64,000 nucleotides of DNA from Rhodobacteraceae bacterium EL53 (GCA_900313015.1 OMPR01000008.1:434001-498000); one strand, 5' to 3'. Positions 18,630 to 28,875 are shown, counted from the first letter of the stretch. Notes: a model not told the origin generated them from the sequence alone. Made by a program: numbers and translations.

Positions 18630-19505
18630 TCACTGATTCGGGGCAACGTGGTGCCAGTTTTTCATCTTTGAACGGAACCATGTGCGTTGGCGCTTTGCAA
18701 ATTGCCGCGTTGATATGCCTGCGCGCTCGCGGGCCGTATCCAATGAACAGGTGCCATCTAGATAGGACATCAATTCAGGCACCCCGATGGCTTTGCAAGC
18801 GGGCAGGTTGGGGTCATACCGAGATCGCATCGCAGCAACTTCGTCCAGAGCGCCTTGGTCCAGCATCATATCAAACCTTCGCATGATCCGATCCAGCAAC
18901 CATTCCTTTTCAACATCGAAAACGAGTGGGACGGTCTTTGTAATCGACAACAAAGGTGGGGGTGTTTCGGCTTGCCAACTCAACAGCGAGCGTCCTGTTG
19001 CCGCCTGTACTTCCCATGCCCGCTGTACGCGGGCTCGGTTGAGCTGGTCAATTGCGCTGGCTGTTTCTTGATCCAGATCACCAAGCATTGTTGCCAAAGG
19101 CAGAGCATCTGCGGTCGTTCTAACCGCGGCCGGGGTTGGTGGTATGTTCGCCATCCCTTTTGTTAACGTTGAGAAATAGAGCCCCGTGCCACCAACGATA
19201 ATTGGACGTTCTCCCCTCTTCAAAAGAGGTTGCACATCGCGCAGCCAGTGCCCGGCAGAGTACGCCGTGTCGAAGGGTACGTGGCCATACAGAAGGTGAG
19301 GTGCGCGTGCTTCTTCTTCGGCCGAAGGTCGCGCCGTGATTACCCGCCAACAGTCATAGACCTGACTGGCATCTGCATTGACGATAACACCCCCGAACCG
19401 GTCCGCTATTTCCAGAGCAAGTGCCGACTTGCCGGATGCCGTGGGACCGGCAATTAAAACGGGCGCCGCGTCGGGGATTGGAGGCACTTGATCTATCAAT
19501 CCCAT
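18630..19505 (-). CDS. miaA: tRNA dimethylallyltransferase
   Basis: A 291-residue enzyme that adds dimethylallyl to A37 of tRNAs reading UNN codons, the first step towards ms2i6A. The P-loop is GPTASGKSA (20-28). The usual DSMQVY is here DASQVYDCW, and the KAIGVPEL and [14 protein letters not shown] blocks are conserved. The latter RQ.KRQ..W segment belongs to the tRNA-binding site. GGAAA 8 nt upstream supports the ATG. Confidence 0.93.
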   Translation of the reverse strand: MGLIDQVPPIPDAAPVLIAGPTASGKSALALEIADRFGGVIVNADASQVYDCWRVITARPSAEEEARAPHLLYGHVPFDTAYSAGHWLRDVQPLLKRGERPIIVGGTGLYFSTLTKGMANIPPTPAAVRTTADALPLATMLGDLDQETASAIDQLNRARVQRAWEVQAATGRSLLSWQAETPPPLLSITKTVPLVFDVEKEWLLDRIMRRFDMMLDQGALDEVAAMRSRYDPNLPACKAIGVPELMSYLDGTCSLDTARERAGISTRQFAKRQRTWFRSKMKNWHHVAPNQ

Positions 19506-19624
19506 GCTGTGCTTTCCGAAACCATCACATTCCCACCCATATTTGCATCATGCAGCATTGAATCCCAACGCGTTTTGCTTCATTTTCGCCGGGAAAATAA
19601 CCCCGTGCCGCAGCGGAGCGCAAC

Positions 19625-20365
19625 ATGACCTCTTCCTCCTCCATCGAGATCAACGAAACCACCTATAATCGAGTGATGCTTAAAATCTCCGGTGAGGCCC
19701 TAATGGGGGATCAGGGCTTTGGCCTGCATCCGCCCACCGTTCAGCGCATCGCCGAAGAGGTAAAGTCGGTTCACGATATGGGGGTCGAAATCTGTATGGT
19801 GATTGGGGGCGGCAATATTTTCCGCGGTCTCAGTGGCTCGGCTCAGGGTATGGAACGGACTACAGCGGACTACATGGGTATGCTGGCCACGGTCATGAAC
19901 GCATTGGCGATGCAATCTGCACTGGAAGAGCTGGGCGTTTTTACACGGGTCATCTCGGCCATCCCAATGGATCAGGTGTGTGAACCCTACATTCGCCGCC
20001 GCGCTGTGCGCCATCTTGAGAAAAAGCGGGTTTGCATTTTTGCCGCAGGCACCGGGAACCCATATTTCACGACTGACACAGCGGCCACCTTGCGCGCGAA
20101 TGAGATGAGCTGTGAAGCGATTTTCAAGGGCACCAAAGTAGATGGCGTTTACGACAAGGATCCGGTCAAATTTGACGATGCGGTTCGCTATGACACCGTC
20201 TCTTACGATGATGTTCTAGCCAAACGTTTGGGGGTTATGGACGCTTCGGCCATTGCATTGGCAAGAGACAATAATTTGCCCATCATCGTGTTTTCGCTGG
20301 ACGAACCCGGTGGGTTCCGTGGCATTCTTGCAGGTAGGGGCACCTATACAAAGGTGGTCGGCTAG
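19625..20365 (+). CDS. pyrH: UMP kinase
   Basis: A 246-residue amino-acid-kinase-fold enzyme that phosphorylates UMP to UDP. Markers are [10 protein letters not shown] near the start, the GGGN of [27 protein letters not shown], and the C-terminal [24 protein letters not shown] lies 7 nt before the ATG. It begins the conserved run that continues into frr, uppS and the outer-membrane genes. Confidence 0.97.
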   Translation: MTSSSSIEINETTYNRVMLKISGEALMGDQGFGLHPPTVQRIAEEVKSVHDMGVEICMVIGGGNIFRGLSGSAQGMERTTADYMGMLATVMNALAMQSALEELGVFTRVISAIPMDQVCEPYIRRRAVRHLEKKRVCIFAAGTGNPYFTTDTAATLRANEMSCEAIFKGTKVDGVYDKDPVKFDDAVRYDTVSYDDVLAKRLGVMDASAIALARDNNLPIIVFSLDEPGGFRGILAGRGTYTKVVG

Positions 20366-20413
20366 GTTTATAGACCTCGGCAACCAATAATCCTTTTAAG
20401 GGGAGTGGGCAGC

Positions 20414-20977
20414 ATGTCTGACGATTTTATTCTTGATACTGACGACCTTCAGCGCCGTATGGACGGTGCGATGTCAAACTTGAAAACAGAATTTGCATCT
20501 TTGCGCACCGGGCGTGCCTCGGGTTCGATGTTGGAGCCGGTGATGGTTGATGCCTATGGCTCAATGACACCGATCAATCAGGTGGGAACTGTGAATGTTC
20601 CCGAGCCGCGCATGGTTACGATCAACGTGTGGGACAAAGGTCTGGTCAACAAGGTTGAAAAAGCAATCCGTGAAAGCGGCCTTGGCATCAACCCGCAGCT
20701 GAATGGCACGATCATCATGCTGCCCATTCCCGAATTGAACGAAGAACGTCGCCGCGAACTGACCAAAGTCGCAGGCCAATATGCTGAACATGCACGGGTT
20801 TCTGTGCGCAATGTGCGGCGTGATGGGATGGACCAGATCAAAAAGGCGAAAGCTGACGGCATGTCCGAAGATGACCAGAAGTTCTGGGAAACCGAAGTTC
20901 AGGAACTGACGGACAAGATGATCAAGGTCATCGACGATGGTCTTGAAGTGAAACAAGCCGAAATTATGCAGGTCTGA
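20414..20977 (+). CDS. frr: Ribosome recycling factor
   Basis: A 187-residue factor that splits post-termination ribosomes together with EF-G. The sequence has the full two-domain pattern: [19 protein letters not shown], the [13 protein letters not shown] block, [16 protein letters not shown], and the terminal long helix with VRNVRRDG and [16 protein letters not shown] 20414 has GGGGAG 8 nt upstream; an in-frame GTG three codons earlier is unlikely. It follows pyrH by 48 bp. Confidence 0.97.
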   Translation: MSDDFILDTDDLQRRMDGAMSNLKTEFASLRTGRASGSMLEPVMVDAYGSMTPINQVGTVNVPEPRMVTINVWDKGLVNKVEKAIRESGLGINPQLNGTIIMLPIPELNEERRRELTKVAGQYAEHARVSVRNVRRDGMDQIKKAKADGMSEDDQKFWETEVQELTDKMIKVIDDGLEVKQAEIMQV

Positions 20978-20988
20978 GCGTCGAGTTG

Positions 20989-21720
20989 ATGCCCATTGAC
21001 CCGTATTCAGAGCCCGCAGTCGGCCCGCGTCATGTCGCGATCATCATGGATGGCAATGGACGCTGGGCGCAGGCTCGTGGACGCCCTAGATTGTTTGGTC
21101 ACCACGCGGGCGCAAAACGCGTGCGCGAGGTTGTTGATGTTTGCCCAACCATCGGGGTGAAATATCTGACGATTTTTGCGTTTTCGACTGAGAACTGGAA
21201 ACGCACACAGGTCGAAGTTGCAGGCCTGATGAGTTTGTTTCGCCGCTATATCACTAAGGAAACCCGTGAACTGCATCGCCGCGGCGTGCGGGTGCGGTTC
21301 ATTGGGGACCGGCTGCGGTTGGATGCCAAATTGGTTGGGTTGATGGGGGAACTCGAAGACTTGACCAAGGACAACCCAGGGGTCCAACTGACGATTGCGC
21401 TTAACTACGGCGGTCGCGACGAAGTTGCGCGCGCAACCAAACGGCTGGCGCAGGACGTTGCTGACGGTAAGCTGTTGCCCAAGGATGTAGACGAAGAAAC
21501 CTTGCCACGGTATCTGGATACACATGTTTTGCCGGATCCTGATTTGGTTATTCGAACCAGTGGCGAAGCGCGGATTTCCAATTTCCTGTTATGGCAATCA
21601 GCCTATGCAGAATACGAATTCATCGACACGCTTTGGCCAGACTTCACTGCGGCTGAGCTGACGCGCCTGTGCCAAAGCTATGGATCGCGTGATCGCCGGT
21701 TCGGAGCGGTCAAAACATGA
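20989..21720 (+). CDS. uppS: Undecaprenyl diphosphate synthase
   Basis: A 243-residue cis-prenyltransferase that makes the C55 lipid carrier for peptidoglycan and O-antigen. The catalytic-Asp motif IIMDGNGRWA, FAFSTENWKR, the LNYGGRDE block and DLVIRTSGEARISNFLLWQ are all present. GAG precedes a TTG directly before the ATG. The stop overlaps the cdsA start (ATGA). Confidence 0.96.
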   Translation: MPIDPYSEPAVGPRHVAIIMDGNGRWAQARGRPRLFGHHAGAKRVREVVDVCPTIGVKYLTIFAFSTENWKRTQVEVAGLMSLFRRYITKETRELHRRGVRVRFIGDRLRLDAKLVGLMGELEDLTKDNPGVQLTIALNYGGRDEVARATKRLAQDVADGKLLPKDVDEETLPRYLDTHVLPDPDLVIRTSGEARISNFLLWQSAYAEYEFIDTLWPDFTAAELTRLCQSYGSRDRRFGAVKT

Positions 21721-22499
21721 GCGACAGTCGGTGGTCTGATCTTGCAGCACGTGTAACCTCAGCCGTCGTCTTGGTTGGGATTGGGGCCATCGAAGTTTGG
21801 CAAGGCGGCTTGTGGTTTGAGAGCTTCATCGCGGTTGCTGCTGCAATCATGATTTGGGAACTCGTGCGCATGCTCGACCCCGAACGATCTGGTGTTGCAG
21901 TGCAACTGGCGGTTCTTACCGGTGTCGCAGTGATGGCCTGCTATCATATCCCGCCCGTTTTCCGACTGCCTGTTGTCCTGGCGCCCGCGTTGGTTGGTAT
22001 GGGGCAGTTGCGACAAAACCGGGGTTTGTATGTGGTGTTTTCCATTTGGATCACCGCAGCGGGTTTGGGTTTTATCTCAATCCGCGAAAACATGGGGTTT
22101 GACTGGATGCTTTGGCTCATCTGCGTCGTTGTCGCGACAGATGTGGCCGGGTATTTTGTTGGCAAAGCTATTGGTGGACCAAAGTTTTGGCCCCGTGTGA
22201 GCCCTAAGAAAACCTGGTCGGGAACGGCTGGAGGTTGGGTCGCGGCAGGTCTTGTTGGGGTTGGTTTTGCGATCATCGGTGGGTTTGGCCTGCCATTGGT
22301 TGTGATATCGGTCTTAACCTCGATGGCCTCTCAGGCGGGGGATTTCGCAGAAAGCGCGATCAAACGCAAAACAGGGATCAAAGACAGCTCGAACCTTATC
22401 CCTGGACATGGCGGTTTTCTGGATCGTTTTGATGGTATGATGGGGGCCGCAGTGTTTGTTCTGATCGTCGGATTGTTTCTGGCACCCGGAGATATGTAA
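21717..22499 (+). CDS. cdsA: Phosphatidate cytidylyltransferase
   Basis: A 260-residue multi-spanning inner-membrane enzyme that forms CDP-diacylglycerol, the branch point of phospholipid synthesis. The CDS signature is clear near the C-terminus: SAIKRKTGIKDSSN followed by LIPGHGGFLDRFDGMM, after the SPKKTWSGTAGG block. It overlaps uppS by 4 nt and dxr by 1 nt, so translation of the three is coupled. Confidence 0.95.
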   Translation: MSDSRWSDLAARVTSAVVLVGIGAIEVWQGGLWFESFIAVAAAIMIWELVRMLDPERSGVAVQLAVLTGVAVMACYHIPPVFRLPVVLAPALVGMGQLRQNRGLYVVFSIWITAAGLGFISIRENMGFDWMLWLICVVVATDVAGYFVGKAIGGPKFWPRVSPKKTWSGTAGGWVAAGLVGVGFAIIGGFGLPLVVISVLTSMASQAGDFAESAIKRKTGIKDSSNLIPGHGGFLDRFDGMMGAAVFVLIVGLFLAPGDM

Positions 22500-23671
22500 T
22501 GCGTAAGGTCTCGATTTTCGGGGCAACAGGGTCGATTGGTCAGAATACTATTGATCTGATTGCCCGTGCGCCTGAGAGCTATGATGTGGTCGCCCTGACA
22601 GGGGGCCATAACATTGAACAACTCGCTGCTGATGCCCAACGTGTGGGGGCGAATTTGGCTGTTACAGCCTTTGATGCCCGTCTTGATGATTTGAAAAATG
22701 CCTTGGCCGGCACCGGGGTCGAAGCTGCGTCGGGGCAGGCGGCATTGACTGAGGCCGCCTCCAGACCTGCCGATTGGGTGATGTCTGCGATTGTTGGGGC
22801 AGCAGGGTTGGCACCGGGCCTAGAGGCTTTGAAACACGGGGCGACCCTTGCGTTGGCCAACAAGGAATCCTTGGTGTGCGCGGGCAGTTTGATGTTGGAC
22901 ACAGCACGCGCGCATAATGCCTGTTTGTTACCGGTCGATAGCGAGCACTCTGCCATATTTCAGGCCCTCGTGGGGGAGGATATGGGAGCGGTCGAACGGA
23001 TTATTATCACGGCCAGCGGGGGAGCATTCCGGGATTGGCCGTTGGTGGATCTGGAAAACGCAACGCCTGACCAAGCCTCAAGCCATCCCAATTGGGATAT
23101 GGGGCAAAGGATCACCATCGATAGCGCGTCAATGTTCAACAAGGCGATGGAAGTCATTGAAACACGAGAGTTCTTTGGTGTTTCTCCTGACCAGATTGAG
23201 GTGATTGTTCACCCTGAATCCATGGTTCACGCATTGGTTGGGTTTCGCGATGGTGCGTTGATGGCGCACCTGGGTGCACCGGATATGCGCCATGCCATTG
23301 GGTACGCGCTACATTGGCCTGATCGGCTGGACCTGCCAGTCGAACGACTGGATCTTGCCAAACTCGGCCAGCTGAATTTCCGCGCTCCAGAGGATGCGCG
23401 CTATCCGGCGCTGCGTCTGGCACGGTGGGTTATGGAACGCGGCGGATTGTCGGGTGCCGTCTTTAACGGGGCCAAGGAACGTGCCTTGGATCACTTTATC
23501 GCCGGGCGTATAGGATTCCTGGACATGGCGATCCTTGTTGAGCAGGTTCTGAACCGGTTTGAGGCAGGTTCGGGTCTCATTGATGCCGCAATGACCCTTG
23601 ATAATGTGACCGAAACGGACCATCTCGCGCGTCAATGGACAGATGACGCCATGGTAAACAGAGCAGGGTAG
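22499..23671 (+). CDS. dxr: 1-deoxy-D-xylulose 5-phosphate reductoisomerase
   Basis: A 390-residue NADPH-dependent enzyme of the MEP isoprenoid pathway; it supplies the precursor that UppS later polymerises. The NADPH motif GATGSIGQNT lies at the N-terminus. LANKESLVCAG, PVDSEHSAIFQ and ITIDSASMFNKAMEVIE mark the substrate and metal site. The ATG shares one base with the cdsA stop. Confidence 0.97.
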   Translation: MRKVSIFGATGSIGQNTIDLIARAPESYDVVALTGGHNIEQLAADAQRVGANLAVTAFDARLDDLKNALAGTGVEAASGQAALTEAASRPADWVMSAIVGAAGLAPGLEALKHGATLALANKESLVCAGSLMLDTARAHNACLLPVDSEHSAIFQALVGEDMGAVERIIITASGGAFRDWPLVDLENATPDQASSHPNWDMGQRITIDSASMFNKAMEVIETREFFGVSPDQIEVIVHPESMVHALVGFRDGALMAHLGAPDMRHAIGYALHWPDRLDLPVERLDLAKLGQLNFRAPEDARYPALRLARWVMERGGLSGAVFNGAKERALDHFIAGRIGFLDMAILVEQVLNRFEAGSGLIDAAMTLDNVTETDHLARQWTDDAMVNRAG

Positions 23672-23675
23672 AATT

Positions 23676-25025
23676 TTGGATATTGCAGCGTTGATCCCCC
23701 AATTTGGTGGTTTGATCTACATGATCGTGGCCTTTGTGCTGGCGCTTTCTGTGATCGTAGCGGTTCACGAGTACGGACATTATATTGTTGGCCGCTGGTC
23801 GGGTATTCACGCCGAAGTGTTTTCACTTGGGTTTGGTCCGGTTCTATGGAGCCGCGATGACAAACACGGCACACGCTGGCAAATCGCGCTGTTACCCTTT
23901 GGTGGCTATGTGAAGTTTTTGGGTGACGCGAATGCGGCATCTGGAAAAGACGAAGACACGATGGCCGATCTGCAACAAGATCCAGCCGCGCTGCGTCGGA
24001 CCATGCATGGTGCGCCACTCTGGGCCCGAGCTGCGACTGTTGCTGCGGGACCTGTCTTTAACTTTGCGCTCTCTATTTTGGTGTTTGCCAGCATTTTCAT
24101 GGCGCGCGGTGTTGCGACTGATCCACTGACCATTGGCGAACTCAAGACTCTTCCGAACACAGTACAAGAGCTGCAGATCGGGGATGAGATACAGGCGATC
24201 AACGGCAAAACTCTGCCAAAATTTGATGATGCAGACGGGTGGACTGACTATGTCGATTCCCTTGAGGCGCAGAAGCAACTGGAGTTTACTGTTAATCGCG
24301 ATGGCCAAACGCAGACTGTTACCGGGCCTTGGTTGTTCCCGCCATTGGTGCAACAGGTGGCCCCCCGTAGCGCGGCGATGGATATCGAACTGGCCTCTGG
24401 CGACGTTATCACGGCTGTTGATGGTCAAGACATCTTTGCGTTCGAGCAATTGAAAGAGGCTGTCGAAGGATCCGACGGACGAGTGTTGCTATTGTCTGTC
24501 TGGCGCGATGGCGAAATGCTGGAATTTGCGCTTGCACCCCGGCGTACGGATGAACCGCAACCCGAAGGCGGCTTTGTCACACATTGGCGTGTGGGGATCG
24601 TCGGCGGCATGATGTTGGTGCCTGCGACCGAGGCGGGTGGTGTTGGCATGGCGCTTACAGATGGCGTCGTTCAGACCGGGAAAATCATTCAAGGATCGCT
24701 GTCGGGCCTCTGGCATATGGTGACTGGGGCAATCAGCACCTGCAACATTTCCGGACCTATAGGCATTGCCGAGACATCAGGCGCGATGGCAAGCCAGGGC
24801 GCACAAAGCTTCATCTGGTTTATTGCGGTTCTGTCCACGGCTATCGGGATGTTGAACCTGTTCCCAATTCCTGCACTAGACGGGGGGCACTTGGTTTTTT
24901 ATGCCTACGAGGCTGTCACAGGCAAACCACCAAGCGATACTGTGTTGCGTTTCTTGATGGCGATTGGGATTACCATGATCCTTTCGCTGATGGTTTTCTC
25001 GCTCGGCAACGATCTGTTTTGCTAA
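23676..25025 (+). CDS. rseP: Site-2 intramembrane metalloprotease RseP
   Basis: A 449-residue membrane protease that cleaves anti-sigma factors and signal-peptide remnants within the membrane. The zinc motif HEYGH is at 31-35 with Glu32 catalytic. The second metal-ligand region LFPIPALDGGHL lies near the C-terminus. Two PDZ domains occupy roughly residues 125-300. The apparent start is TTG at 23676, which places the HExxH in the first helix as usual; the next in-frame ATG at 23721 would cut into that helix. Confidence 0.93.
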   Translation: MDIAALIPQFGGLIYMIVAFVLALSVIVAVHEYGHYIVGRWSGIHAEVFSLGFGPVLWSRDDKHGTRWQIALLPFGGYVKFLGDANAASGKDEDTMADLQQDPAALRRTMHGAPLWARAATVAAGPVFNFALSILVFASIFMARGVATDPLTIGELKTLPNTVQELQIGDEIQAINGKTLPKFDDADGWTDYVDSLEAQKQLEFTVNRDGQTQTVTGPWLFPPLVQQVAPRSAAMDIELASGDVITAVDGQDIFAFEQLKEAVEGSDGRVLLLSVWRDGEMLEFALAPRRTDEPQPEGGFVTHWRVGIVGGMMLVPATEAGGVGMALTDGVVQTGKIIQGSLSGLWHMVTGAISTCNISGPIGIAETSGAMASQGAQSFIWFIAVLSTAIGMLNLFPIPALDGGHLVFYAYEAVTGKPPSDTVLRFLMAIGITMILSLMVFSLGNDLFC

Positions 25026-25116
25026 AATTTTCCCAACCTCTCTGAGCTAACGCCCAAGTCTGGCCACAATGTATGTCTAGATTGGGCTAAACGAGTAGCT
25101 CTAAGAGGATTTGGGC

Positions 25117-25242
25117 ATGCAAACATTGCAGCATTCATATCGTGGCTTGGGCCTTTTAGTGGCCCTGAATTGGGATCGTGTGCTGTTTATTACAGCAATT
25201 GGTTTTGCGCTGCTCCTCGGGGCATTTCTCGGCAGTCTCTGA
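25117..25242 (+). CDS. Small membrane peptide (41 aa) between rseP and bamA
   Basis: A 41-codon frame with GAGG about 8 nt before its ATG. It encodes a short polar head, the motif LNWDRVLF (17-24) and one transmembrane helix (about 21-41) ending AFLGSL. A strong terminator follows 35 nt after the stop. Good ribosome site, membrane-like composition and its own terminator support translation. I recall similar NWDR peptides in related genomes but cannot verify this here. The function is unknown. Confidence 0.6.
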   Translation: MQTLQHSYRGLGLLVALNWDRVLFITAIGFALLLGAFLGSL

Positions 25243-25276
25243 TTCCGCTTCACATCTTTAGGACATTTGACAAGCA

Positions 25277-25309
25277 ACACGCGGCTCACAGGGCCGCGTG
25301 TCTTTTTGT
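25277..25309 (+). terminator. Terminator inside the rseP-bamA junction
   Basis: A perfect 9-bp stem (25277-25285 with 25293-25301) followed by CTTTTTGTG and a further CTTTT. It ends the transcript carrying the 41-aa peptide and would separate rseP from bamA. Confidence 0.85.
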
Positions 25310-25313
25310 GCTT

Positions 25314-25342
25314 TTGACAACTCACGCCAATGCCGTTACTCA
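25314..25342 (+). promoter_or_regulatory. Candidate bamA promoter
   Basis: A perfect TTGACA (25314-25319) stands directly after the terminator and 60 bp before bamA; the matching -10 is poor (TACTCA at 25337). Its position suggests a separate promoter for bamA. Confidence 0.3.
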
Positions 25343-25378
25343 CATCCCAAGGTCTAAAAAATTCGGGTTGATGATTTG

Positions 25379-27739
25379 ATGTCTATTGGGAGATGCGCGG
25401 GTACATCCTGCGGAGGGAAAATTTCAAGCGACTACATCTTGTATCGCGTTCTAGGAGGGATTTTTCTTTTCTTGGCAACGGTTTTTACCGGATTGGCGAC
25501 GCCTGCGATGGCTCAAACCTACACTTTCAATTCTGTGCAAGTGGAAGGAAATCAGAGAATCGAGACATCGACGATTGTCGCTCGAACGGGAATCGCCCGC
25601 GGTGAAAAGGTGACAGCAGGTCAATTGAACGACGCGTATAAGCGCATCCTTGACAGTGGTGTTTTTGGATCAGTCGAATTGACACCTCGTGGAAGCACAT
25701 TGCTCATCACCGTCGAAGAGCACCCGACGATCAACAAAATTAGCTTTGAAGGCAATAAGCGCATCAAAGATGAGACCCTTGAAGGTGTTGTTTCATCACA
25801 ATCGCGTCGCGTTTTCACGCCTGAGCAAGCCGAAAAAGATGCCAGTGAAATCTCCAAAGTGTATTCTTCGCAAGGCCGTGTTGCAGCAACTGTCGTTCCT
25901 CGGATCATTCGCCGCTCAAACAACCGCGTGGATTTGGTATTTGAGATCGCCGAAGGGACCACGATTGAGATTGAACGCGTCAGCTTTGTCGGGAACCGTG
26001 TTTATTCTGATCGTCGTTTGCGTCGCATTCTGGCGAGCAAGCAGGCGGGTCTGTTGCGTACATTTATCCGCTCCGACACATTTATTGCGGACCGGGTTGA
26101 GTTTGATAAGCAGTTGCTTCGCGATTTCTACCTGTCGCGCGGATACATCGATTTCCGGGTCAACAGCGCAAACGTAGAGTTCACCCGCGAACGCGATGCG
26201 TTTTTTCTGGTGATGGACGTTCAGGAAGGTCAGCAGTTCTCGTTTGGTAAAATTTCAACCGTTAGCGAAATCAAAGGCGTGGAAGCTCCGAAATATAACG
26301 AAGTTCTAAAGATCAAGCCCGGCGTAATTTACTCGCCGTCTCTGGTCGAAAATTCCATCGCACGTCAGGAACGTCTCGCCCTTCGTGATGGCGTGGATTT
26401 TCTGAGAGTTGAACCCCGGATTACCCGAAATGACCGGGATCTGACATTGGATGTTGAGTTTGCTTTGGTTAAGGGCCCGCGCGTCTTTGTTGAACGGATC
26501 GACATCGAAGGAAACACGACCACCCTCGACCGGGTCATTCGCCAACAGTTTACTAGCGTTGAGGGGGATCCTCTGAACCCTCGCGAAATTCGTGAAAGCG
26601 CAGAACGTATTCGAGCACTTGGTTTTTTCAAGGAATCCAGCGTGGAAACCCGTGAAGGGACAACGCCCGACCGCGTGATTGTAGACGTTGATGTTGAAGA
26701 ACAGCCAACAGGATCGCTTAATCTCGGTGGTAGCTTTTCGGCGGCTGACGGCTTTGGGGTGGCGATCGGTCTGAAGGAAGAAAACTTCCTTGGGCGGGGG
26801 CAACGTCTGGGCCTTCAAATTTCGACGGCTCAGGATTCTAAATCTTATGTTCTAGGGTTCGGTGAACCACATTTGCTTGGCCGAAATCTCGCCTTCAATG
26901 TTGACCTGGGGCTTTCGACCAGAAACTCCAGTTTTGCCAGCTATGACACGTCTCGCCGGTTCTTTAACCCATCGCTGGCCTTCAAACTTGGTGAGCTATC
27001 TACGTTGCAGGTCCGTTACGGATGGAACAACACAGAAATGTTGACCCGTACAAACATTGCAACCGGTGCAGTGATTACGTCAGAGATCGCGCAAGGAAAA
27101 AGATCTTCGAGCTCTCTGGGTCTAACATACTCGTACGACAGCCGCCTCGGTGGATTGAACCCAAATTCTGGTGTGTTGTTCGAAGTCGGTCTCGATGCTG
27201 CTGGGCTGGGTGGTGACAACGAGTTCATAAAAACAGCGGCGAAGGCGATTGCGCAAACCAAGGTTCTGCATGAAGAAGTAACTCTGCGGGCATCTTTCGA
27301 AGTTGGTGCGTTGAGCTGGCGTAGTAATACAAGCAGCCGGACGATTGACCGCTTTATTCTCGGCTCCGAGGTCATTCGGGGCTTTGAGCCAGCGGGTATT
27401 GGTCCACGCGATCTGTCCGGCGGGCAGGATGATGCGATCGGCGGCAACTACTTCGCTGCCGCCCGTTTTGAAGCGGAATTCCCACTTGGGCTCCCCGAAG
27501 AGCTCGGGATCCGGGGTGGGTTGTTCTATGATGTTGGTAATCTCTGGGACCTTAAGAACGTCAATACGGCCGGTGGCAATATTGTTGGTGCGGATGGGTC
27601 TTTGCGTCACGTCGTCGGGTTTTCCGTCTTGTGGACAACGGCGTTTGGTCCTCTGCGTTTCAACTTCACCAAAGCTCTCAAGAAAGAAACATTCGACAAG
27701 GAGCAGAGCTTTGACCTGACCATCCAGGCACGGTTCTAA
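25379..27739 (+). CDS. bamA: Outer membrane protein assembly factor BamA
   Basis: A 786-residue Omp85 protein that inserts beta-barrel proteins into the outer membrane. A signal peptide ends near AMA/Q (about residue 46), five POTRA domains follow (to about 440), then the 16-strand barrel with the VIRGFEPAGIGPRD segment (VRGF/Y motif) in loop 6 and a C-terminal phenylalanine (IQARF). The ATG at 25379 was preferred to a TTG directly before it. ompH follows after 3 nt. Confidence 0.96.
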   Translation: MSIGRCAGTSCGGKISSDYILYRVLGGIFLFLATVFTGLATPAMAQTYTFNSVQVEGNQRIETSTIVARTGIARGEKVTAGQLNDAYKRILDSGVFGSVELTPRGSTLLITVEEHPTINKISFEGNKRIKDETLEGVVSSQSRRVFTPEQAEKDASEISKVYSSQGRVAATVVPRIIRRSNNRVDLVFEIAEGTTIEIERVSFVGNRVYSDRRLRRILASKQAGLLRTFIRSDTFIADRVEFDKQLLRDFYLSRGYIDFRVNSANVEFTRERDAFFLVMDVQEGQQFSFGKISTVSEIKGVEAPKYNEVLKIKPGVIYSPSLVENSIARQERLALRDGVDFLRVEPRITRNDRDLTLDVEFALVKGPRVFVERIDIEGNTTTLDRVIRQQFTSVEGDPLNPREIRESAERIRALGFFKESSVETREGTTPDRVIVDVDVEEQPTGSLNLGGSFSAADGFGVAIGLKEENFLGRGQRLGLQISTAQDSKSYVLGFGEPHLLGRNLAFNVDLGLSTRNSSFASYDTSRRFFNPSLAFKLGELSTLQVRYGWNNTEMLTRTNIATGAVITSEIAQGKRSSSSLGLTYSYDSRLGGLNPNSGVLFEVGLDAAGLGGDNEFIKTAAKAIAQTKVLHEEVTLRASFEVGALSWRSNTSSRTIDRFILGSEVIRGFEPAGIGPRDLSGGQDDAIGGNYFAAARFEAEFPLGLPEELGIRGGLFYDVGNLWDLKNVNTAGGNIVGADGSLRHVVGFSVLWTTAFGPLRFNFTKALKKETFDKEQSFDLTIQARF

Positions 27740-27742
27740 ACA

Positions 27743-28336
27743 GTGGAACGTAAGCTCCTCAAGAAACATTTCTGGACACAGGGCCTATTTCTGGCTCTGT
27801 GTCTTTTGCTTTGCCTTCCCTCCCAAGGTCTACAAGCGCAGGAATTGGGCGTCCCTCAAAGTCAGATCCTGACCCTTTCGTGGGAAACGATGTATGGGCG
27901 GTCAGCTTACGGACGTCGTATCGCCAATGAAATTGAGGCGGAAAGTGCTGTTCTTGCTGCTGAAAACGAGCGGATCATTGCTGAACTCAGTCAAGAAGAA
28001 CAGAACCTAACAGAGCGGCGCAGCGAAATGGAACCCGAGGCTTTTCGGGTTCTGGTGGATGCGTTTGATCGCAAGGTACAAAGCCATCGAAATGGGCAGC
28101 GGGCCAAGCTGGAAGACTTGGATCGTAAGCAACAGCAGGCCGGAAGTGTCTTTCTGCAGTTGGCGCAACCTGTTCTCGAAGCCCTTATGCAAGAAGCCGG
28201 CGCCGTAGCAGTATTAGAGCGATCCAATGTGTTTTTACGTTCGAAGGATTCAGATATCACGGATATTGCCATTTCGCGCATAGATGCGACAATTGGAGAT
28301 GGATCCAATATTCGCCTGCCAGCTCCCGAACAGTGA
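27743..28336 (+). CDS. OmpH/Skp-family periplasmic chaperone
   Basis: A 197-residue exported protein with a signal peptide (about 1-32, LQAQ) and a long coiled-coil segment (about 70-150) as in Skp, whose trimer carries unfolded outer-membrane proteins to BamA. Only a GTG start is available, 3 nt after bamA, so translation probably depends on coupling. Sequence identity with Skp is weak by eye; position between bamA and fabZ is the strong argument. Confidence 0.8.
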   Translation: MERKLLKKHFWTQGLFLALCLLLCLPSQGLQAQELGVPQSQILTLSWETMYGRSAYGRRIANEIEAESAVLAAENERIIAELSQEEQNLTERRSEMEPEAFRVLVDAFDRKVQSHRNGQRAKLEDLDRKQQQAGSVFLQLAQPVLEALMQEAGAVAVLERSNVFLRSKDSDITDIAISRIDATIGDGSNIRLPAPEQ

Positions 28337-28407
28337 GCGCCTTGCTCTAACGCGCTTGTATTGTTAGTCAGATCCTAGAAAAACTAAAAAAATCAGGACA
28401 CCTGTAC

Positions 28408-28872
28408 ATGACGACCGAAACCCAAAGTGCCGACATTCAGTTGATTCAGCGTATCTTGCCGCATCGGTATCCGTTTCTGCTGGTAGACAAGGTTTTGGAC
28501 ATTCGGGGCTATGAGTCCGCACGTGGCATCAAAAACGTGACGATGAACGAACCTCATTTCCAAGGACACTTTCCGGGTGTGCCGATTATGCCCGGCGTCA
28601 CGATCGTGGAAGCCATGGCGCAAACTGCAGGTGTTATGATTGGTACGGCTTTGGATTTGGCGGACAAAGAGCTGCTGATCTATTTCATGTCGATCGACAA
28701 ATGCAAATTCCGCCGCAAAGTAGTTCCCGGCGATGTGCTTGAGATGGAGCTCAAGACCCTGCGCGGCAAGCCGGGTGGCAAAGTCTGGAAATTTGGCGGC
28801 CTTGCAACCGTAGAGGGCGAAGTGGCAGCCGAAGCTGAGTTTTCCGCGCTCGTTGATCTTCAAAAGGCTTGA
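28408..28872 (+). CDS. fabZ: 3-hydroxyacyl-[acyl-carrier-protein] dehydratase FabZ
   Basis: A 154-residue hot-dog-fold dehydratase of type II fatty acid synthesis. [13 protein letters not shown] opens the domain; the catalytic His is in [18 protein letters not shown] and the partner Glu in [10 protein letters not shown]. Located directly before lpxA, with which it competes for hydroxyacyl-ACP. AGGA lies about 10 nt before the ATG. Confidence 0.96.
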   Translation: MTTETQSADIQLIQRILPHRYPFLLVDKVLDIRGYESARGIKNVTMNEPHFQGHFPGVPIMPGVTIVEAMAQTAGVMIGTALDLADKELLIYFMSIDKCKFRRKVVPGDVLEMELKTLRGKPGGKVWKFGGLATVEGEVAAEAEFSALVDLQKA

Positions 28873-28875
28873 CCC

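Noticed and set aside
18539-18886. A 115-codon open frame opposite the end of miaA
   Set aside because: Mostly the antisense of miaA, with no ribosome site and no recognisable domain.
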